A DNA stretch of 64,000 nucleotides from Nocardia elegans NBRC 108235 (GTDB lineage: Bacteria > Actinomycetota > Actinomycetes > Mycobacteriales > Mycobacteriaceae), in assembly GCF_001612845.1 (NCBI RefSeq), contig NZ_BDBF01000007.1, positions 1 through 64,000 on the forward strand. The letters are read 5' to 3'. Shown here piece after piece: positions 24,476 through 33,154 of the stretch (its first letter is position 1; each line of letters begins with the position of its first letter). The position numbers were made by a program, and so were the translations under genes. The notes below the pieces were generated by a model, which was given only the letters and a program-made list of their open reading frames with translations, was not told the DNA's origin and searched no databases.

Positions 24476-25396
24476 GTGACGACCGAGGAATCCGTGACCG
24501 AGAAGTCCGCGCCCGCAGGGCGGCCGGAGACCGCGACGGGACCGATCGTCGTCGCCGTGGACGGTTCACCGACCTCGCTGCAGGCCGTGGCATGGGCGGC
24601 CCGCGATGCGGCGCTGAGCGGATCACCGTTGCAGATCGTGCATTCGATCGCGATTCCGGCGAGTTTCGGGCCCGGCTTGGCCGCCGGTACCGCACAGCCG
24701 GATTGGCTGCGCACCGACGGTGAGCAGATCCTGACCCGCGCCACCGAGGTGGCTCGCGACATCGGCGGACCGGATCTCGATATCGACGCCGAACTGGGCC
24801 TGGAGCTGATCATCGGCGACATGCTGGTGCGATCGGAGACCGCCGGCAAGCTGGTCGCGGGCAGTCGCGGGCGGGGGGCGTTGCAACGCGGGCTGCTCGG
24901 GTCGGTCAGCTCGGCGCTGGTCCATCACGCGCGGTGCCCGGTGGTGATCGTCAAATCGCATGCGGCCACCGACCCGGTCGCGGCGCGGCGGCCGGTGCTG
25001 GTCGGTGTCGACGGCACCGAGAACAGTGAACCCGCCGTCGAGGCCGCCTTCGCGGAGGCGCACCGGCGTGGTGTGGAGGTGGTGGCACTGCATTCGTGGA
25101 GCGACACCACCGGTCTCGACATCTCGATGTTCGGCTGGGATACCATCGTGCGCGCCGAACACACCATGCTCGCCGAGCGGCTCGCGCCGTGGCGCGAACG
25201 GTATCCCGATCTGCCGGTCACTCTGCAGGTGGTGCGTGACAATCCCGCGAAGTCGCTTCTGGAGCAATCGGATTCGGCGCAATTGGTGGTGGTGGGCAGC
25301 CGCGGCCGCGGCGGATTCGCCGGAATGCTGCTCGGTTCGACCAGTGCGGCGCTGATCGGTTCGGTCGAATGCCCGATCATGGTGGTGCGCCGCTGA
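24476..25396 (+). CDS. Tandem-domain universal stress protein
   Basis: The 306-residue protein holds two UspA domains, about residues 22-155 and 168-305. Each begins with the strand and VDG motif (VAVDGSP, VGVDGTE) and ends with the ATP-binding G-2x-G-9x-G-S pattern (GSRGRGALQRGLLGS, GSRGRGGFAGMLLGS). Two-domain ATP-binding USPs are common in Mycobacteriales, often under hypoxia control. GTG at 24476 is preferred because AGGAGG at 24464-24469 then has 6-base spacing; ATG at 24470 would touch it. A hairpin overlaps the stop codon. Confidence 0.92.
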   Translation: MTTEESVTEKSAPAGRPETATGPIVVAVDGSPTSLQAVAWAARDAALSGSPLQIVHSIAIPASFGPGLAAGTAQPDWLRTDGEQILTRATEVARDIGGPDLDIDAELGLELIIGDMLVRSETAGKLVAGSRGRGALQRGLLGSVSSALVHHARCPVVIVKSHAATDPVAARRPVLVGVDGTENSEPAVEAAFAEAHRRGVEVVALHSWSDTTGLDISMFGWDTIVRAEHTMLAERLAPWRERYPDLPVTLQVVRDNPAKSLLEQSDSAQLVVVGSRGRGGFAGMLLGSTSAALIGSVECPIMVVRR

Positions 25397-25407
25397 CGGC
25401 GCACCAC
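25382..25407 (+). terminator. Hairpin spanning the stop codon of the universal stress gene
   Basis: GTGGTGCGCC, a 6-base loop and its exact reverse complement overlap the TGA. There is no T-run, as usual in high-GC actinobacteria. It could end or attenuate transcription before the small Cys-rich gene. Confidence 0.5.
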
Positions 25408-25432
25408 GACGCCCCGACCACGAGGAGATGTC

Positions 25433-25588
25433 ATGTGCGTCCCGACCACCTGCCCGACCTGCGGTAAGACCACCTGGTCCGGCTGCGGCGCCCACATCGA
25501 CGAGGTGCGCGCGACGGTGCCGGCCGACCGGTGGTGTGGTGGCCACACCGAACCGGCGCCGGCGAAGCGCTGGTGGCAGCGCGGCTGA
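25433..25588 (+). CDS. Small zinc-ribbon-like protein
   Basis: The 51-residue product starts MCVPTTCPTCGKTTW and has further Cys and His residues in SGCGAH and RWCGGH, enough for one zinc site. Small actinobacterial proteins with this start are frequent and uncharacterised. GAGGAG lies just before the start region at 25422-25427. It is 37 bases after the universal stress gene and converges with the OsmC gene, ending 2 bases before that gene's stop. Confidence 0.7.
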   Translation: MCVPTTCPTCGKTTWSGCGAHIDEVRATVPADRWCGGHTEPAPAKRWWQRG

Positions 25589-25589
25589 T

Positions 25590-26021
25590 TCAGTCCTCGG
25601 CGACGATCACGTGGACGTCGATGTTGCCTCGCGTCGCATTGGAATACGGGCACACCTGGTGGGCCTTGTCGGCCAGCGCCTGGGCCTCCTCGCGGGGCAG
25701 GTGCGGCAGTGACACCTCCAGGGTCACCTCGAGGCCGAAGCCACCGGCGTCGTTCGGGCCGATGCCGACCTTCGCGCCGACCGCGGAATCGCTGACATCG
25801 GCCTTTTCCTGCTTGCCGACCAGACGCAGCGCGGAGTGGAAGCATGCGGCGTACCCGGCGGCGAACAGCTGCTCCGGGTTGGTGCCCGCCCCGCTGCCGC
25901 CCATTTCCGGCGGCATGGCGAGGGCGACGTCGATCTTGCCGTCGGTGGTGCGGGCGTGCCCGTTGCGGCCGTCTCCGGTGGCCAGGGCCTCGGCGGTGTA
26001 GAGGATTGCCATATCGATCAT
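25590..26021 (-). CDS. ohr: OsmC/Ohr-family organic hydroperoxide resistance protein
   Basis: The 143-residue protein is an Ohr thiol peroxidase that reduces organic hydroperoxides. The first redox cysteine is in AAGYAACFHSAL (about residue 61) and the second in KAHQVCPYSNATRGN (about residue 125). Length and the NPEQLFAAGY motif fit Ohr rather than OsmC. Its ATG overlaps the stop of the MarR-type regulator gene (TGATG), so both come from one transcript, as in many ohrR-ohr pairs. Confidence 0.93.
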   Translation of the reverse strand: MIDMAILYTAEALATGDGRNGHARTTDGKIDVALAMPPEMGGSGAGTNPEQLFAAGYAACFHSALRLVGKQEKADVSDSAVGAKVGIGPNDAGGFGLEVTLEVSLPHLPREEAQALADKAHQVCPYSNATRGNIDVHVIVAED

Positions 26022-26491
26022 CGCTTTCTCTCGGTGGATGCGCCTGCGGCATCCGGTTCGGTGTTCAGCGCGGCAGTCAGCCGCGCCAGGGTTTCGCGCA
26101 ATGTCACCAGCTCGTCCAATGACAGTCCGCCGCCGAAGGTGGCGGCCATGCGCGCCGGAATGTCGCACGCGCGTTCCCGCAGCGCGCTTCCGCGTTCGGT
26201 GAGCCGGATCTCGACCCGGCGTTCGTCGTCCGCGGCACGCCGGCGCTCGACGAATCCGGCGGCCTCGAGGCGCTTCAACAGCGGTGAGAGCGTGCCGGAA
26301 TCCAGGGCGAGGGCGGAACAGAGATCGCCGACGCCGCGCCCGTCGCGCTCCCACAGCGCCAGCATGACCAGATACTGCGGATACGTCAGGCCCAGTGCGT
26401 CCAGCTGCGGCCGGTAGCGGGCCGTCATCGCGCGGGAGGCGGCGTACAGCTGGAAGCACAGCTGCTGGTCGAGCGCCATCGGATCGGTCAT
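26018..26491 (-). CDS. ohrR: OhrR, MarR-family peroxide-sensing repressor
   Basis: The 157-residue protein matches OhrR. The sensing cysteine lies in LDQQLCFQLYAASRA (residue 12 or so), followed by the conserved YRPQLDALGLTYPQYLVMLALWE. The winged helix carries SGTLSPLLKRLEAAGFVER and RRVEIRLTERG. Oxidation of the cysteine by organic peroxide releases DNA. The gene overlaps ohr. A CACAAT-AAA-ATTGTG palindrome sits 17 bases before the ATG and should be its operator. Confidence 0.93.
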   Translation of the reverse strand: MTDPMALDQQLCFQLYAASRAMTARYRPQLDALGLTYPQYLVMLALWERDGRGVGDLCSALALDSGTLSPLLKRLEAAGFVERRRAADDERRVEIRLTERGSALRERACDIPARMAATFGGGLSLDELVTLRETLARLTAALNTEPDAAGASTERKR

Positions 26492-26507
26492 GGCTACAAA
26501 TGTAGGA

Positions 26508-26522
26508 CACAATAAAATTGTG
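26508..26522. promoter_or_regulatory. OhrR operator
   Basis: CACAAT, three A residues, then ATTGTG form an AT-rich perfect dyad just upstream of ohrR. OhrR sites in other bacteria share the ACAATT/AATTGT core. Binding here would shut off the ohrR-ohr transcript. Confidence 0.72.
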
Positions 26523-26665
26523 CACAACCTAAACTGCCTGTGTGCTGGATCACCGGTCGGGGGACGGTCGGCAGATCGGTCGACGCGCGTGGTCCGACGC
26601 CGCGGAGGCCCCTAGGGCGGAGCGGTGATACTCGATCTGAAGCCCGTCTCAGTCCGGAGGTGTGC

Positions 26666-27217
26666 TCATGCCGAAATCGCGCGTGCGACGATTTCCGCGA
26701 TCTCGTCGTCGCTCAGGGTGCTGCGCTCGACGAGTATGTGCGACAACACGGTGCGCACGATGATCTCGGCGGCCTGTTCCGGTGTCACCCGCAGCTCGTC
26801 GGCGCGCTGCAATGACAGTAGTGGGGTCAGCAGCGTGGCGACGGTTTCGACGAGGTTGCGCTCGGCATCCACGTGCGTGACGGCGGCGTTCAGCAGCCAC
26901 TGCGGTTCGTGCGTGCGGATGTACCCGAACGCGGCGTGGCCCCGCAGGTAGCTCAGCGCGAAAAGTGTTGCCGTGCGAGTCAACTCGGGTGTCCGTGCCG
27001 TCATGTCGACGACCTGGTACGCGGCGGCGATCATGGCGCCGATCTCGCGCCGGACGAGGGCGGCCACCAATCCGTCCTTGTCGCCGAACTCCCGGTATGT
27101 GGTCGCGCGCGATACGCCCGCGCGCCGCGCCACGTCGGTCAGCGTGAGGTCGGTCAGGCCGGATTCCGTCACGAGTTGCAGTGCGGCATCCATCAGTTCG
27201 GTCGCGGACCTGGTCAC
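26666..27217 (-). CDS. TetR-family regulator of the adjacent flavin monooxygenase
   Basis: The 183-residue protein has a TetR helix-turn-helix at about 5-50 (LMDAALQLVTESGL, then TLTDVARRAGVSRATTYREF). The GTG start at 27217 follows AGGAGGG, rather far at 13 bases. It is divergent from a FAD monooxygenase gene, and a TGAGACT...AGTCTCA dyad lies between them, so mutual control is likely. The ligand is unknown. Confidence 0.87.
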   Translation of the reverse strand: MTRSATELMDAALQLVTESGLTDLTLTDVARRAGVSRATTYREFGDKDGLVAALVRREIGAMIAAAYQVVDMTARTPELTRTATLFALSYLRGHAAFGYIRTHEPQWLLNAAVTHVDAERNLVETVATLLTPLLSLQRADELRVTPEQAAEIIVRTVLSHILVERSTLSDDEIAEIVARAISA

Positions 27218-27277
27218 CGCCTCATTGTGCCCTCCTGCGCGCGTCGGTACAGACCGGCTGTTGTTTCCTCGACGTTC

Positions 27278-27303
27278 TGAGACTAATTTGTAGTTCAGTC
27301 TCA
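27278..27303. promoter_or_regulatory. Inverted repeat, likely TetR operator
   Basis: TGAGACT, a 12-base AT-rich centre, then AGTCTCA lie between the divergent TetR and flavin monooxygenase genes, ending 24 bases before the latter's ATG. Its position fits repression of the monooxygenase promoter. Confidence 0.65.
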
Positions 27304-27326
27304 CAGAATGCGATGAAGGTGGCTCG

Positions 27327-28766
27327 ATGGCGAGAATTGGCGAACACGCGGTGGTCGTGGGGGCCGGCATGGGCGGTCTGCTCGCGGCCCGGGTACTGAG
27401 CGACCATTACGACCGCGTCACCGTCGTCGAGCGCGATGCGCTGCCCGACGGTCCGCAGGCGCGCAGGGGCGTGCCGCAGGGCCGGCATGTGCACGGGTTG
27501 CTGCCGCGTGGAAAGGATCTGCTCGAGGAGTTCTTCCCGGGATTCGAGGCGCAGATGCGCGCCGCCGGGGCGATCGACTGTGATGTGCTGGGGGAGGTCA
27601 ACTTTCAGATGGCCGGGCGCACTCTCGCGCAGGTCTCCACCGGGTACCGCGGCCTTCAGGCCAGTCGTCCGCTTGTGGAACATCATGTGCGGCAACGTAT
27701 TCGGTCGCTGCCCAATGTGGTCCTGCGCGATCGGGCCGAGGTATCCGGCGTCACCACGAATCCGTCCGCGTCGCGCGTCACCGGCGTGACCGTGCACGAC
27801 CCGGGCGGCGTGGACGAGCCGACCGCTGACCTCGTGGTCGCCGCCACCGGACGCGGCGGCGTCGTCCCGGGCTGGCTGGCCGCCCTCGGCTATCCGCGAC
27901 CGCGGGAAGAGGGCACCACCATCGACATCGTCTACCGCAGCGCCTTCGTCGAACTCGAACCGGGCGCGCTGGGGACCGACAAGTCGTTGACCATCGGCGT
28001 GCGAGAGCTTCCGCCGCGCGCCCTGGCGCTGTTCGCGGTGGAAGGCCGGAATCGCTACGTGCTCACCCTGATCGGGCACGCCGGCGAACAACCACCCGCG
28101 GATCCGGCGGCCTTCCTGGACTTCGCGGCGGCCCTCGCCCCGCCGGGCGTGCGCGCGGCGTTACGACGGGCCGAACTGCTCACCGATATCGCCACCTTCC
28201 GCTACAAGGCCAACCTGCGCCGGCGCTACGAACGCCTCGACCGGTTCCCGTCCGGACTGCTCGCGGTCGGTGACGGCCTGTGCAGTTTCAGTCCCGTCTA
28301 CGGACAGGGCATGACGATCGCGGCGATCCAGATGCGGGTGCTGCAACGCTGTCTCGCCGCGGGCGGCGACCGCGATCTCGCCCGCCGCTTCTACACCGCG
28401 GTGACACCCGAAATCGATATCGCCTGGCAGCTCACCGTGATCGCCGACAGCGCGATGCCACATGTCGGCCCACACCCGGATCCGGCGATCCGCGCCGCGG
28501 TCGCGGCCCTCGACCCGGTTCTGGCCGCGGCGGAGCGCGATCCGGTCGTCGCCGCGACGCTCTATCGCGTGATGGGGCTGACGCAGCGGCCGGCGGCACT
28601 GTTTCGTCCCGATCTGGTCGCACGCATCGCGGTCGGCGCGGCGCGTGCGGCCGGCGAGGCGGCGGTAGCGGCGGCCGCACACCGGGCCGGTCGAATCGGT
28701 GGCATCGCGACGGCGCTGGGGCCGGCCCGATGCCTCCACCTCGTGAAGCAGCGCAACCTCAGGTGA
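27327..28766 (+). CDS. FAD-dependent monooxygenase-like oxidoreductase
   Basis: The 479-residue protein is a group A flavin hydroxylase relative. The FAD dinucleotide motif VVVGAGMGGLLAARVL is at about residues 9-24, with VVERDALPDG at the end of strand 2. RGVPQGRHVHGLL and the second FAD motif GLLAVGDGLCSFSPVYGQGM are characteristic of a large actinobacterial set that includes antibiotic-modifying and polyketide-oxidising enzymes. The long helical C-terminus is typical. It is divergent from a TetR regulator, which suggests induction by its substrate or a toxic compound. Confidence 0.87.
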   Translation: MARIGEHAVVVGAGMGGLLAARVLSDHYDRVTVVERDALPDGPQARRGVPQGRHVHGLLPRGKDLLEEFFPGFEAQMRAAGAIDCDVLGEVNFQMAGRTLAQVSTGYRGLQASRPLVEHHVRQRIRSLPNVVLRDRAEVSGVTTNPSASRVTGVTVHDPGGVDEPTADLVVAATGRGGVVPGWLAALGYPRPREEGTTIDIVYRSAFVELEPGALGTDKSLTIGVRELPPRALALFAVEGRNRYVLTLIGHAGEQPPADPAAFLDFAAALAPPGVRAALRRAELLTDIATFRYKANLRRRYERLDRFPSGLLAVGDGLCSFSPVYGQGMTIAAIQMRVLQRCLAAGGDRDLARRFYTAVTPEIDIAWQLTVIADSAMPHVGPHPDPAIRAAVAALDPVLAAAERDPVVAATLYRVMGLTQRPAALFRPDLVARIAVGAARAAGEAAVAAAAHRAGRIGGIATALGPARCLHLVKQRNLR

Positions 28767-28896
28767 GATCGAAACCGCCTGCCGGGTCGGCCCAGCGGGT
28801 GGCGTCGACCGCGGCGAGCAGGTCGGCCATCGCGCGCACGGCGGCGCGCATCGCGTCGACCGCGGTGATTTCCTCGGGGTCGGTGGTCCAGGTCAT
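28759..28896 (-). CDS. Very small protein downstream of amidase
   Basis: The 45-residue product starts at an ATG with AGGAG at 7-base spacing, 17 bases after the amidase stop. It is mostly one amphipathic helix (VDAMRAAVRAMADLLAAVD) ending DPAGGFDLT. It recalls the first helix of DinB/maleylpyruvate-isomerase-like proteins, so it could be a cut-down member. It could also be a small partner like the short proteins that accompany some GatA-type amidases. Neither is proved. It overlaps the convergent monooxygenase gene by 8 bases. Confidence 0.55.
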   Translation of the reverse strand: MTWTTDPEEITAVDAMRAAVRAMADLLAAVDATRWADPAGGFDLT

Positions 28897-28913
28897 GATC
28901 GGCTCCTGACGGT

Positions 28914-30332
28914 TCAGCGGAGAGCGGTGGGGATCTCCGTGTGATGGGCGGTGCGGCGCTGGTAGGCGTCACCGGCGCGCAGGACGGTGGCCTCGTCGAA
29001 ATGGTTGCCGGACACCGACATCGACAGCGGCAGGCCGTCGGCGGTGGTGCCGATCGGCAGCGCGAGGGTGGGATTGCCGAGCGGGTTCCAGTACGGCGTG
29101 TGCAGACTCGACAGCACACCCATCGGTTGCCGCTGATCCAGATCGGCGATCGCGGGGGCGCCGAGGTGCCCGGTCGGCGTCACCACCAGATCCACTTTGC
29201 TCAGCAGTTCGGTCATCCGCTGCCGGCCGATGCGGCGAACCCTTTGGGCCTGAACATAATCCGGTCCGCTGACCGCATCGCCGCCGGCGAGGATGATGCG
29301 GGTGGCCCGGCCGTAGTCCGCCCAGCGTTCGCGCAGTGCGGTCCGGTGGTAGGCGTGTGCCTCCGCGAGCATGACCACGACGTCGACCGCGGTCAGTTCC
29401 CGGTACATCGGCACCTCCACGGGCACGATGCGGGCGCCCGCCTCGGCGAGCACGGCCACCGCGGCGGAAAACCGCTGTGGCTGAGCGGGATCGATACCGC
29501 CGTCGGCGAACCGGTCCAGGGTGTCCACGCCGATGGTCAGTCCGGTCAGATCGCCGGTGAGCGCGCCGGGATAGTCGTCGACCGGCGTGTGCGCACTGTA
29601 GGGATCGGCCGGGTCGTAGCCCGCCAGCACCGACAGCAGCAGGGCGCAGTCGGCGGCCGACCGCGCCATCGGGCCCGGATGGTCGAGGGTGTAGCCCAGC
29701 GGAACCACACCGGACTTCGGGACGCGGCCGAAAGTCGGCTTCAATCCGGTGATTCCGTTGAAGGCGGCCGGGATCCGGATACTGCCCGCGGTGTCGGTCC
29801 CGACGGCGCCGAGGAACATCCCGGCGGCCACGCCGCTGCCCGATCCCGAACTCGACCCGCCCGCCCAGCGGGACGAATCCCACGGATTGCGCGGTACCGG
29901 AAAGGGTTTGGCCGGATCCGGGAGACCGATGGCGAATTCCATCGTGGTCACCTTGCCGGTGACGACGGCGCCGGCCTCCTCGAGCCGGCGGACCACCGCG
30001 CAATCGCCCTGGGCGGCGCCCCAGCCGGGATCGAGAACCAGGCTCTGCGCGGTGGTCGGTGCGGCGGAATGGGCGAGAATATCCTTGATTCCCATCGGGA
30101 TTCCGGCCAGCGGCCCGACCGGAACGCCGGCGGCCAGCTTCTCGTCGACGCGCGCGGCCTGTGCGACGGCACGCTCGTCGAACCGCGACAGGTAGACACC
30201 GAGCGCCGCGTCGTGCGCGTCGGCGGCGGCGAGGGCCTGTTCGACCAGCCGGGTGGCGGTGGTCTCGCCGGAGCGCAGCGCGGCGGCGGCCTCGGTCAGG
30301 CCGGAGAGTACGGGTGGATCGGCGAGTGTCAT
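28914..30332 (-). CDS. Amidase-signature family hydrolase
   Basis: The 472-residue protein has the Ser-Ser-Lys triad of amidase-signature enzymes: Lys in MGIKDIL (about residue 82), the Gly/Ser-rich WAGGSSSGSGSGVAAG, and TAGSIRIPA with the nucleophilic Ser. It should hydrolyse a small-molecule amide in the cytoplasm; the substrate is unknown. It starts 14 bases after the GntR gene, with GAGGAC before the ATG, so both are co-transcribed. A 45-residue protein follows in the same unit. Confidence 0.92.
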   Translation of the reverse strand: MTLADPPVLSGLTEAAAALRSGETTATRLVEQALAAADAHDAALGVYLSRFDERAVAQAARVDEKLAAGVPVGPLAGIPMGIKDILAHSAAPTTAQSLVLDPGWGAAQGDCAVVRRLEEAGAVVTGKVTTMEFAIGLPDPAKPFPVPRNPWDSSRWAGGSSSGSGSGVAAGMFLGAVGTDTAGSIRIPAAFNGITGLKPTFGRVPKSGVVPLGYTLDHPGPMARSAADCALLLSVLAGYDPADPYSAHTPVDDYPGALTGDLTGLTIGVDTLDRFADGGIDPAQPQRFSAAVAVLAEAGARIVPVEVPMYRELTAVDVVVMLAEAHAYHRTALRERWADYGRATRIILAGGDAVSGPDYVQAQRVRRIGRQRMTELLSKVDLVVTPTGHLGAPAIADLDQRQPMGVLSSLHTPYWNPLGNPTLALPIGTTADGLPLSMSVSGNHFDEATVLRAGDAYQRRTAHHTEIPTALR

Positions 30333-30345
30333 GGTCGTCCTCACA

Positions 30346-31170
30346 TCAGCGGGGCAGGGTGGCGGTCATGTCGAGGTGGGGAATGGCGCCGAGTTCGAGC
30401 TGGATCTCGGCGCGGCAGGAGCCCAGGGCGTAATCGACGGCGACTCCGTCGCGGGTGCGAATCGTCTGTTCCACCAGCAGCACCGGCTCACCGGGCAGGA
30501 CGTGCAGCAGTGCCGCGGTGCAATCGTCGGCGCGCGCGGCTTGGACGCCGACGTCGCTGCCACCGACATCCACCCGGCCGCCGCGCAGCAGGCTGTAGAA
30601 GTCGTCGCCGAATGCGGCCTGGTCGATGCGCGTCGCCTCCGGCGCGCGCAGGTAATTGGTGAACACCGCGAGCGGGCGATCGTCGAGCAGCAGAACGTAT
30701 TCGACGCACAGACAGTCGTCTCCGGGCCCGACGCCGGCCAGATGGGCGGCGATCACCGGCGGTGCCGGGATCCAGGCCCAATACAGCAGGCGAGGTGAGA
30801 TCCGGCCCAGTGCCAGGTGCTGCTCGAGCGTCCGGCCCTCCGGCGGCAGCGCGCCGGAGACGACGTAGTGCTCACCGACCGCCACCGTCCCCACGCCGCG
30901 GCGTCGCTCGATCAGACCGTCGGCGCGCAGCATGCTCAGCGCGGCGCGGACCACATCACGCGGGAGATGGTGGCGCGCCATCAATTCCGGCTCGCCGGGC
31001 AACCGCCCGGTGCCGAACGCGCCTGCCCGCAGATCGGCGCGCAGCAGATCCCGCAGCCGCCGGGCGGGCAGCTGCGCTGCGGCGGGCAGGATTTCGCGCA
31101 TCTGATCGTCGAAGGCCCGGCGGTCGCGGGCAGTCCGATCGGAGGGGAGCTGTTCGGAGCGGTGGTGCAT
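30346..31170 (-). CDS. GntR/HutC-family regulator with UTRA domain
   Basis: The 274-residue protein has a winged helix (residues about 38-105, with RLPGEPELMARHHLPRDVVRAALSMLRADGL) and a UTRA ligand domain (LLYWAWIPAPPVIAAHL through VLLVEQTIRTRDGVAVDYALG). HutC-type regulators sense sugars, amino acids or their derivatives. It precedes the amidase in one transcript, so it probably controls that gene in response to its substrate. ATG at 31170 is chosen; an in-frame TTG lies at 31206. Confidence 0.87.
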   Translation of the reverse strand: MHHRSEQLPSDRTARDRRAFDDQMREILPAAAQLPARRLRDLLRADLRAGAFGTGRLPGEPELMARHHLPRDVVRAALSMLRADGLIERRRGVGTVAVGEHYVVSGALPPEGRTLEQHLALGRISPRLLYWAWIPAPPVIAAHLAGVGPGDDCLCVEYVLLLDDRPLAVFTNYLRAPEATRIDQAAFGDDFYSLLRGGRVDVGGSDVGVQAARADDCTAALLHVLPGEPVLLVEQTIRTRDGVAVDYALGSCRAEIQLELGAIPHLDMTATLPR

Positions 31171-31461
31171 GCCGGTAGCGTGCAGAGAATCCGCGTTACG
31201 CGACAAGGGCTTGCGGTAAAGACCTGGTTACGCGGCCGGCCGGCCTGGACCGGACCGGTGTGACCAGCGGTTTCAGGTGCGGCTGGACGGCATTTCGCGG
31301 TCGCGTCGCGCTATGCGATCCGGTCCGCAACATCGGTGCCGGGAGTTACGCGGGCGTGCGGGCAGTGAGACCGAGCGCGCGACGTGTCCGATCCGTTCAA
31401 GACATTCCCGGCGCCTCGGGGTTGACTGCGTGCGGACAACGATGAGAACGGAGGTATCGGG
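31171..31461. other. Intergenic region between GntR and VOC genes
   Basis: This divergent gap holds no convincing gene and no clear repeat. GGAGGT near its right end serves as the ribosome site of the VOC gene. Confidence 0.5.
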
Positions 31462-31932
31462 GTGCGAGCACAGATCCACGCGATCACGCTGGGCGTGCGC
31501 GATCTGGAGGTGTCGCTGCGGTTCTACCGCGCGCTCGGACTGGAGTCACCGGGGATCATCGGAACCGAATTCCGGCCGGACGCGGAGAATCCCGGTGGGG
31601 CGGTGGTCATGTTCACGCTCGGCAACGGGGTGACGCTGGCGCTCTACGGGCGCGACGACCTGGCCGAGGACGCGGGTATCCCGCCGGAACGTATGCACGG
31701 TTCCGCGATGAGTCTGGGCTGGTTCGTCGACAGTGACGCCGAGGCGGAACGAGTTCTGGAACTCGCCGGCGCGGCGGGCGGCACCGTGGTCCAGCCCGCG
31801 CGCACGCGGCCGTGGGGGATCTACGCCGGCTACTTCGCCGACCCCGACGGGCATCTGTGGGAAGTCGTGCACTTCGCCGAGCCCGGGGCCGCCGCGTCCG
31901 GAGCTGTCGCGTCCGGAGCGGCCCAGTCCTGA
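31462..31932 (+). CDS. VOC/glyoxalase-fold protein
   Basis: The 156-residue protein has the vicinal-oxygen-chelate fold: an ITLGVRDLEVSLRFYRALG repeat start and a second module ending with GYFADPDGHLWEVVHF. Metal ligands could be His7 and Glu in the second module. Members include dioxygenases and drug-binding proteins, and nothing here fixes the substrate. The tail (GAAASGAVASGAAQS) is low-complexity. GGAGGT precedes the GTG start. Confidence 0.85.
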   Translation: MRAQIHAITLGVRDLEVSLRFYRALGLESPGIIGTEFRPDAENPGGAVVMFTLGNGVTLALYGRDDLAEDAGIPPERMHGSAMSLGWFVDSDAEAERVLELAGAAGGTVVQPARTRPWGIYAGYFADPDGHLWEVVHFAEPGAAASGAVASGAAQS

Positions 31933-32052
31933 GGGCCCGGCGGTGAGGGCCGAGCCCTGACCGGACCGGCCCTGACCGGCGCAGCCCTGAGGGCCCAGCC
32001 CCTGAGTTGCCGAGCCTCGCGTCGCCCCGCCGGGAGTCGGCGAGGCGATCGC

Positions 32053-32916
32053 TCACCCCTGCGCCGAGTCGCCGCCGTCCCGGTACAGCGCGGCGATGGC
32101 CGCGATATCGGCGCTGGGATTCGTTCGTGCCGCATCCTCGTAACGCTTGCGAACGATTTCCGCCAACGGCAGGTGAGCGCCCGCCTGCGCGGCGAGGTCG
32201 AACGCGAGCCCCGCGTCCTTGGCGCCCAGGACGGTGGTCCACCATCCGTCGGGGGATGCGGTGAGCACGGCGTCGAAGCGATTCGCCAGGGCGGGCGCGA
32301 CGACGGGCGCGTCGGCGAGCAATTCGCGCAGCTGATCGTCGCCGAGTCCGCCGGATCGCCCCACGGCGAACGCTTCCGCCAGCGCCGCCACCCCGGTGAT
32401 CAGCAGGAAGTTCGTGGTCACCTTGGCGGTCAGCGCATGGGCCGCCGAATCGTAGTGGCGCACCCGCTCGGAGAGCGTGCCGAGCAGAGGTGCGAGCCGG
32501 TCCCGCAACGGTGCGGGCCCACCGGCCAGCAGCGTCGCCGTCCCGGCTGTGACCGCGCCGGGCGCGCCCACGATCGGAAGGGCGAGGAACCGGTCACCGA
32601 AGGCGTCGGCGAGGGCGGCGCCCAATGCGGGGGAGACGGTAGAACAGTCGATGTAGGGGGTCCCGGAATCGAGGGATGTCTGCAGCTCGCCGAAGGCCAC
32701 CGAGGTCACCGCCGCGTCGTCGGCGAGCGCGGTGAGGGCCGCGTCGACTCCCGACACGGCCGCCGCGACAGTGCCGGCCTCCGTCGCGCCGGCCGAAATC
32801 AGTTCGGTCGCTGTGCCTTCCGTGCGGTTCCACACGGTCACTCGATGCCCGCCGTCGAGCAGGCGCCCGGCCACGGCGCGGCCCATCCGTCCCATGCCCA
32901 GTACCGCGATATGCAC
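32053..32916 (-). CDS. NAD(P)-dependent beta-hydroxyacid dehydrogenase-like protein
   Basis: The 287-residue protein begins with the Rossmann motif IAVLGMGRMGRAVAGRLL and VWNRT. The DCSTVSP segment matches the substrate site of the 6-phosphogluconate/3-hydroxyisobutyrate dehydrogenase family. The usual catalytic Lys is in AKVTTNFLL, followed by the helical C-terminal domain. Imine reductases share this fold, so imine reduction is an alternative. The GTG start has a GAGG a few bases upstream. It is divergent from the SulP-carbonic anhydrase gene. Confidence 0.87.
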   Translation of the reverse strand: MHIAVLGMGRMGRAVAGRLLDGGHRVTVWNRTEGTATELISAGATEAGTVAAAVSGVDAALTALADDAAVTSVAFGELQTSLDSGTPYIDCSTVSPALGAALADAFGDRFLALPIVGAPGAVTAGTATLLAGGPAPLRDRLAPLLGTLSERVRHYDSAAHALTAKVTTNFLLITGVAALAEAFAVGRSGGLGDDQLRELLADAPVVAPALANRFDAVLTASPDGWWTTVLGAKDAGLAFDLAAQAGAHLPLAEIVRKRYEDAARTNPSADIAAIAALYRDGGDSAQG

Positions 32917-33154
32917 TGTTGCCTCCTCGTCTCGGTCCTGGCCGGTACCCGACACCGACCCTGCCTTCCCACTGTCCCGCAGTGCGGCGCGGCGGTCGCG
33001 ATCGCCCTCGGTGATAGGCGAATCGTACAAGTGACCAGGAACGGCGCTGCGGTAGTATCGCCCGTGGGCGAGGCGAAGCGATTCTGCGCCAGCGTTTTTC
33101 GGCGTTCTCCTTCGCTCCCGGGGGAGTGCCGGGGAGTTGGAGGTCTCGGATCGG

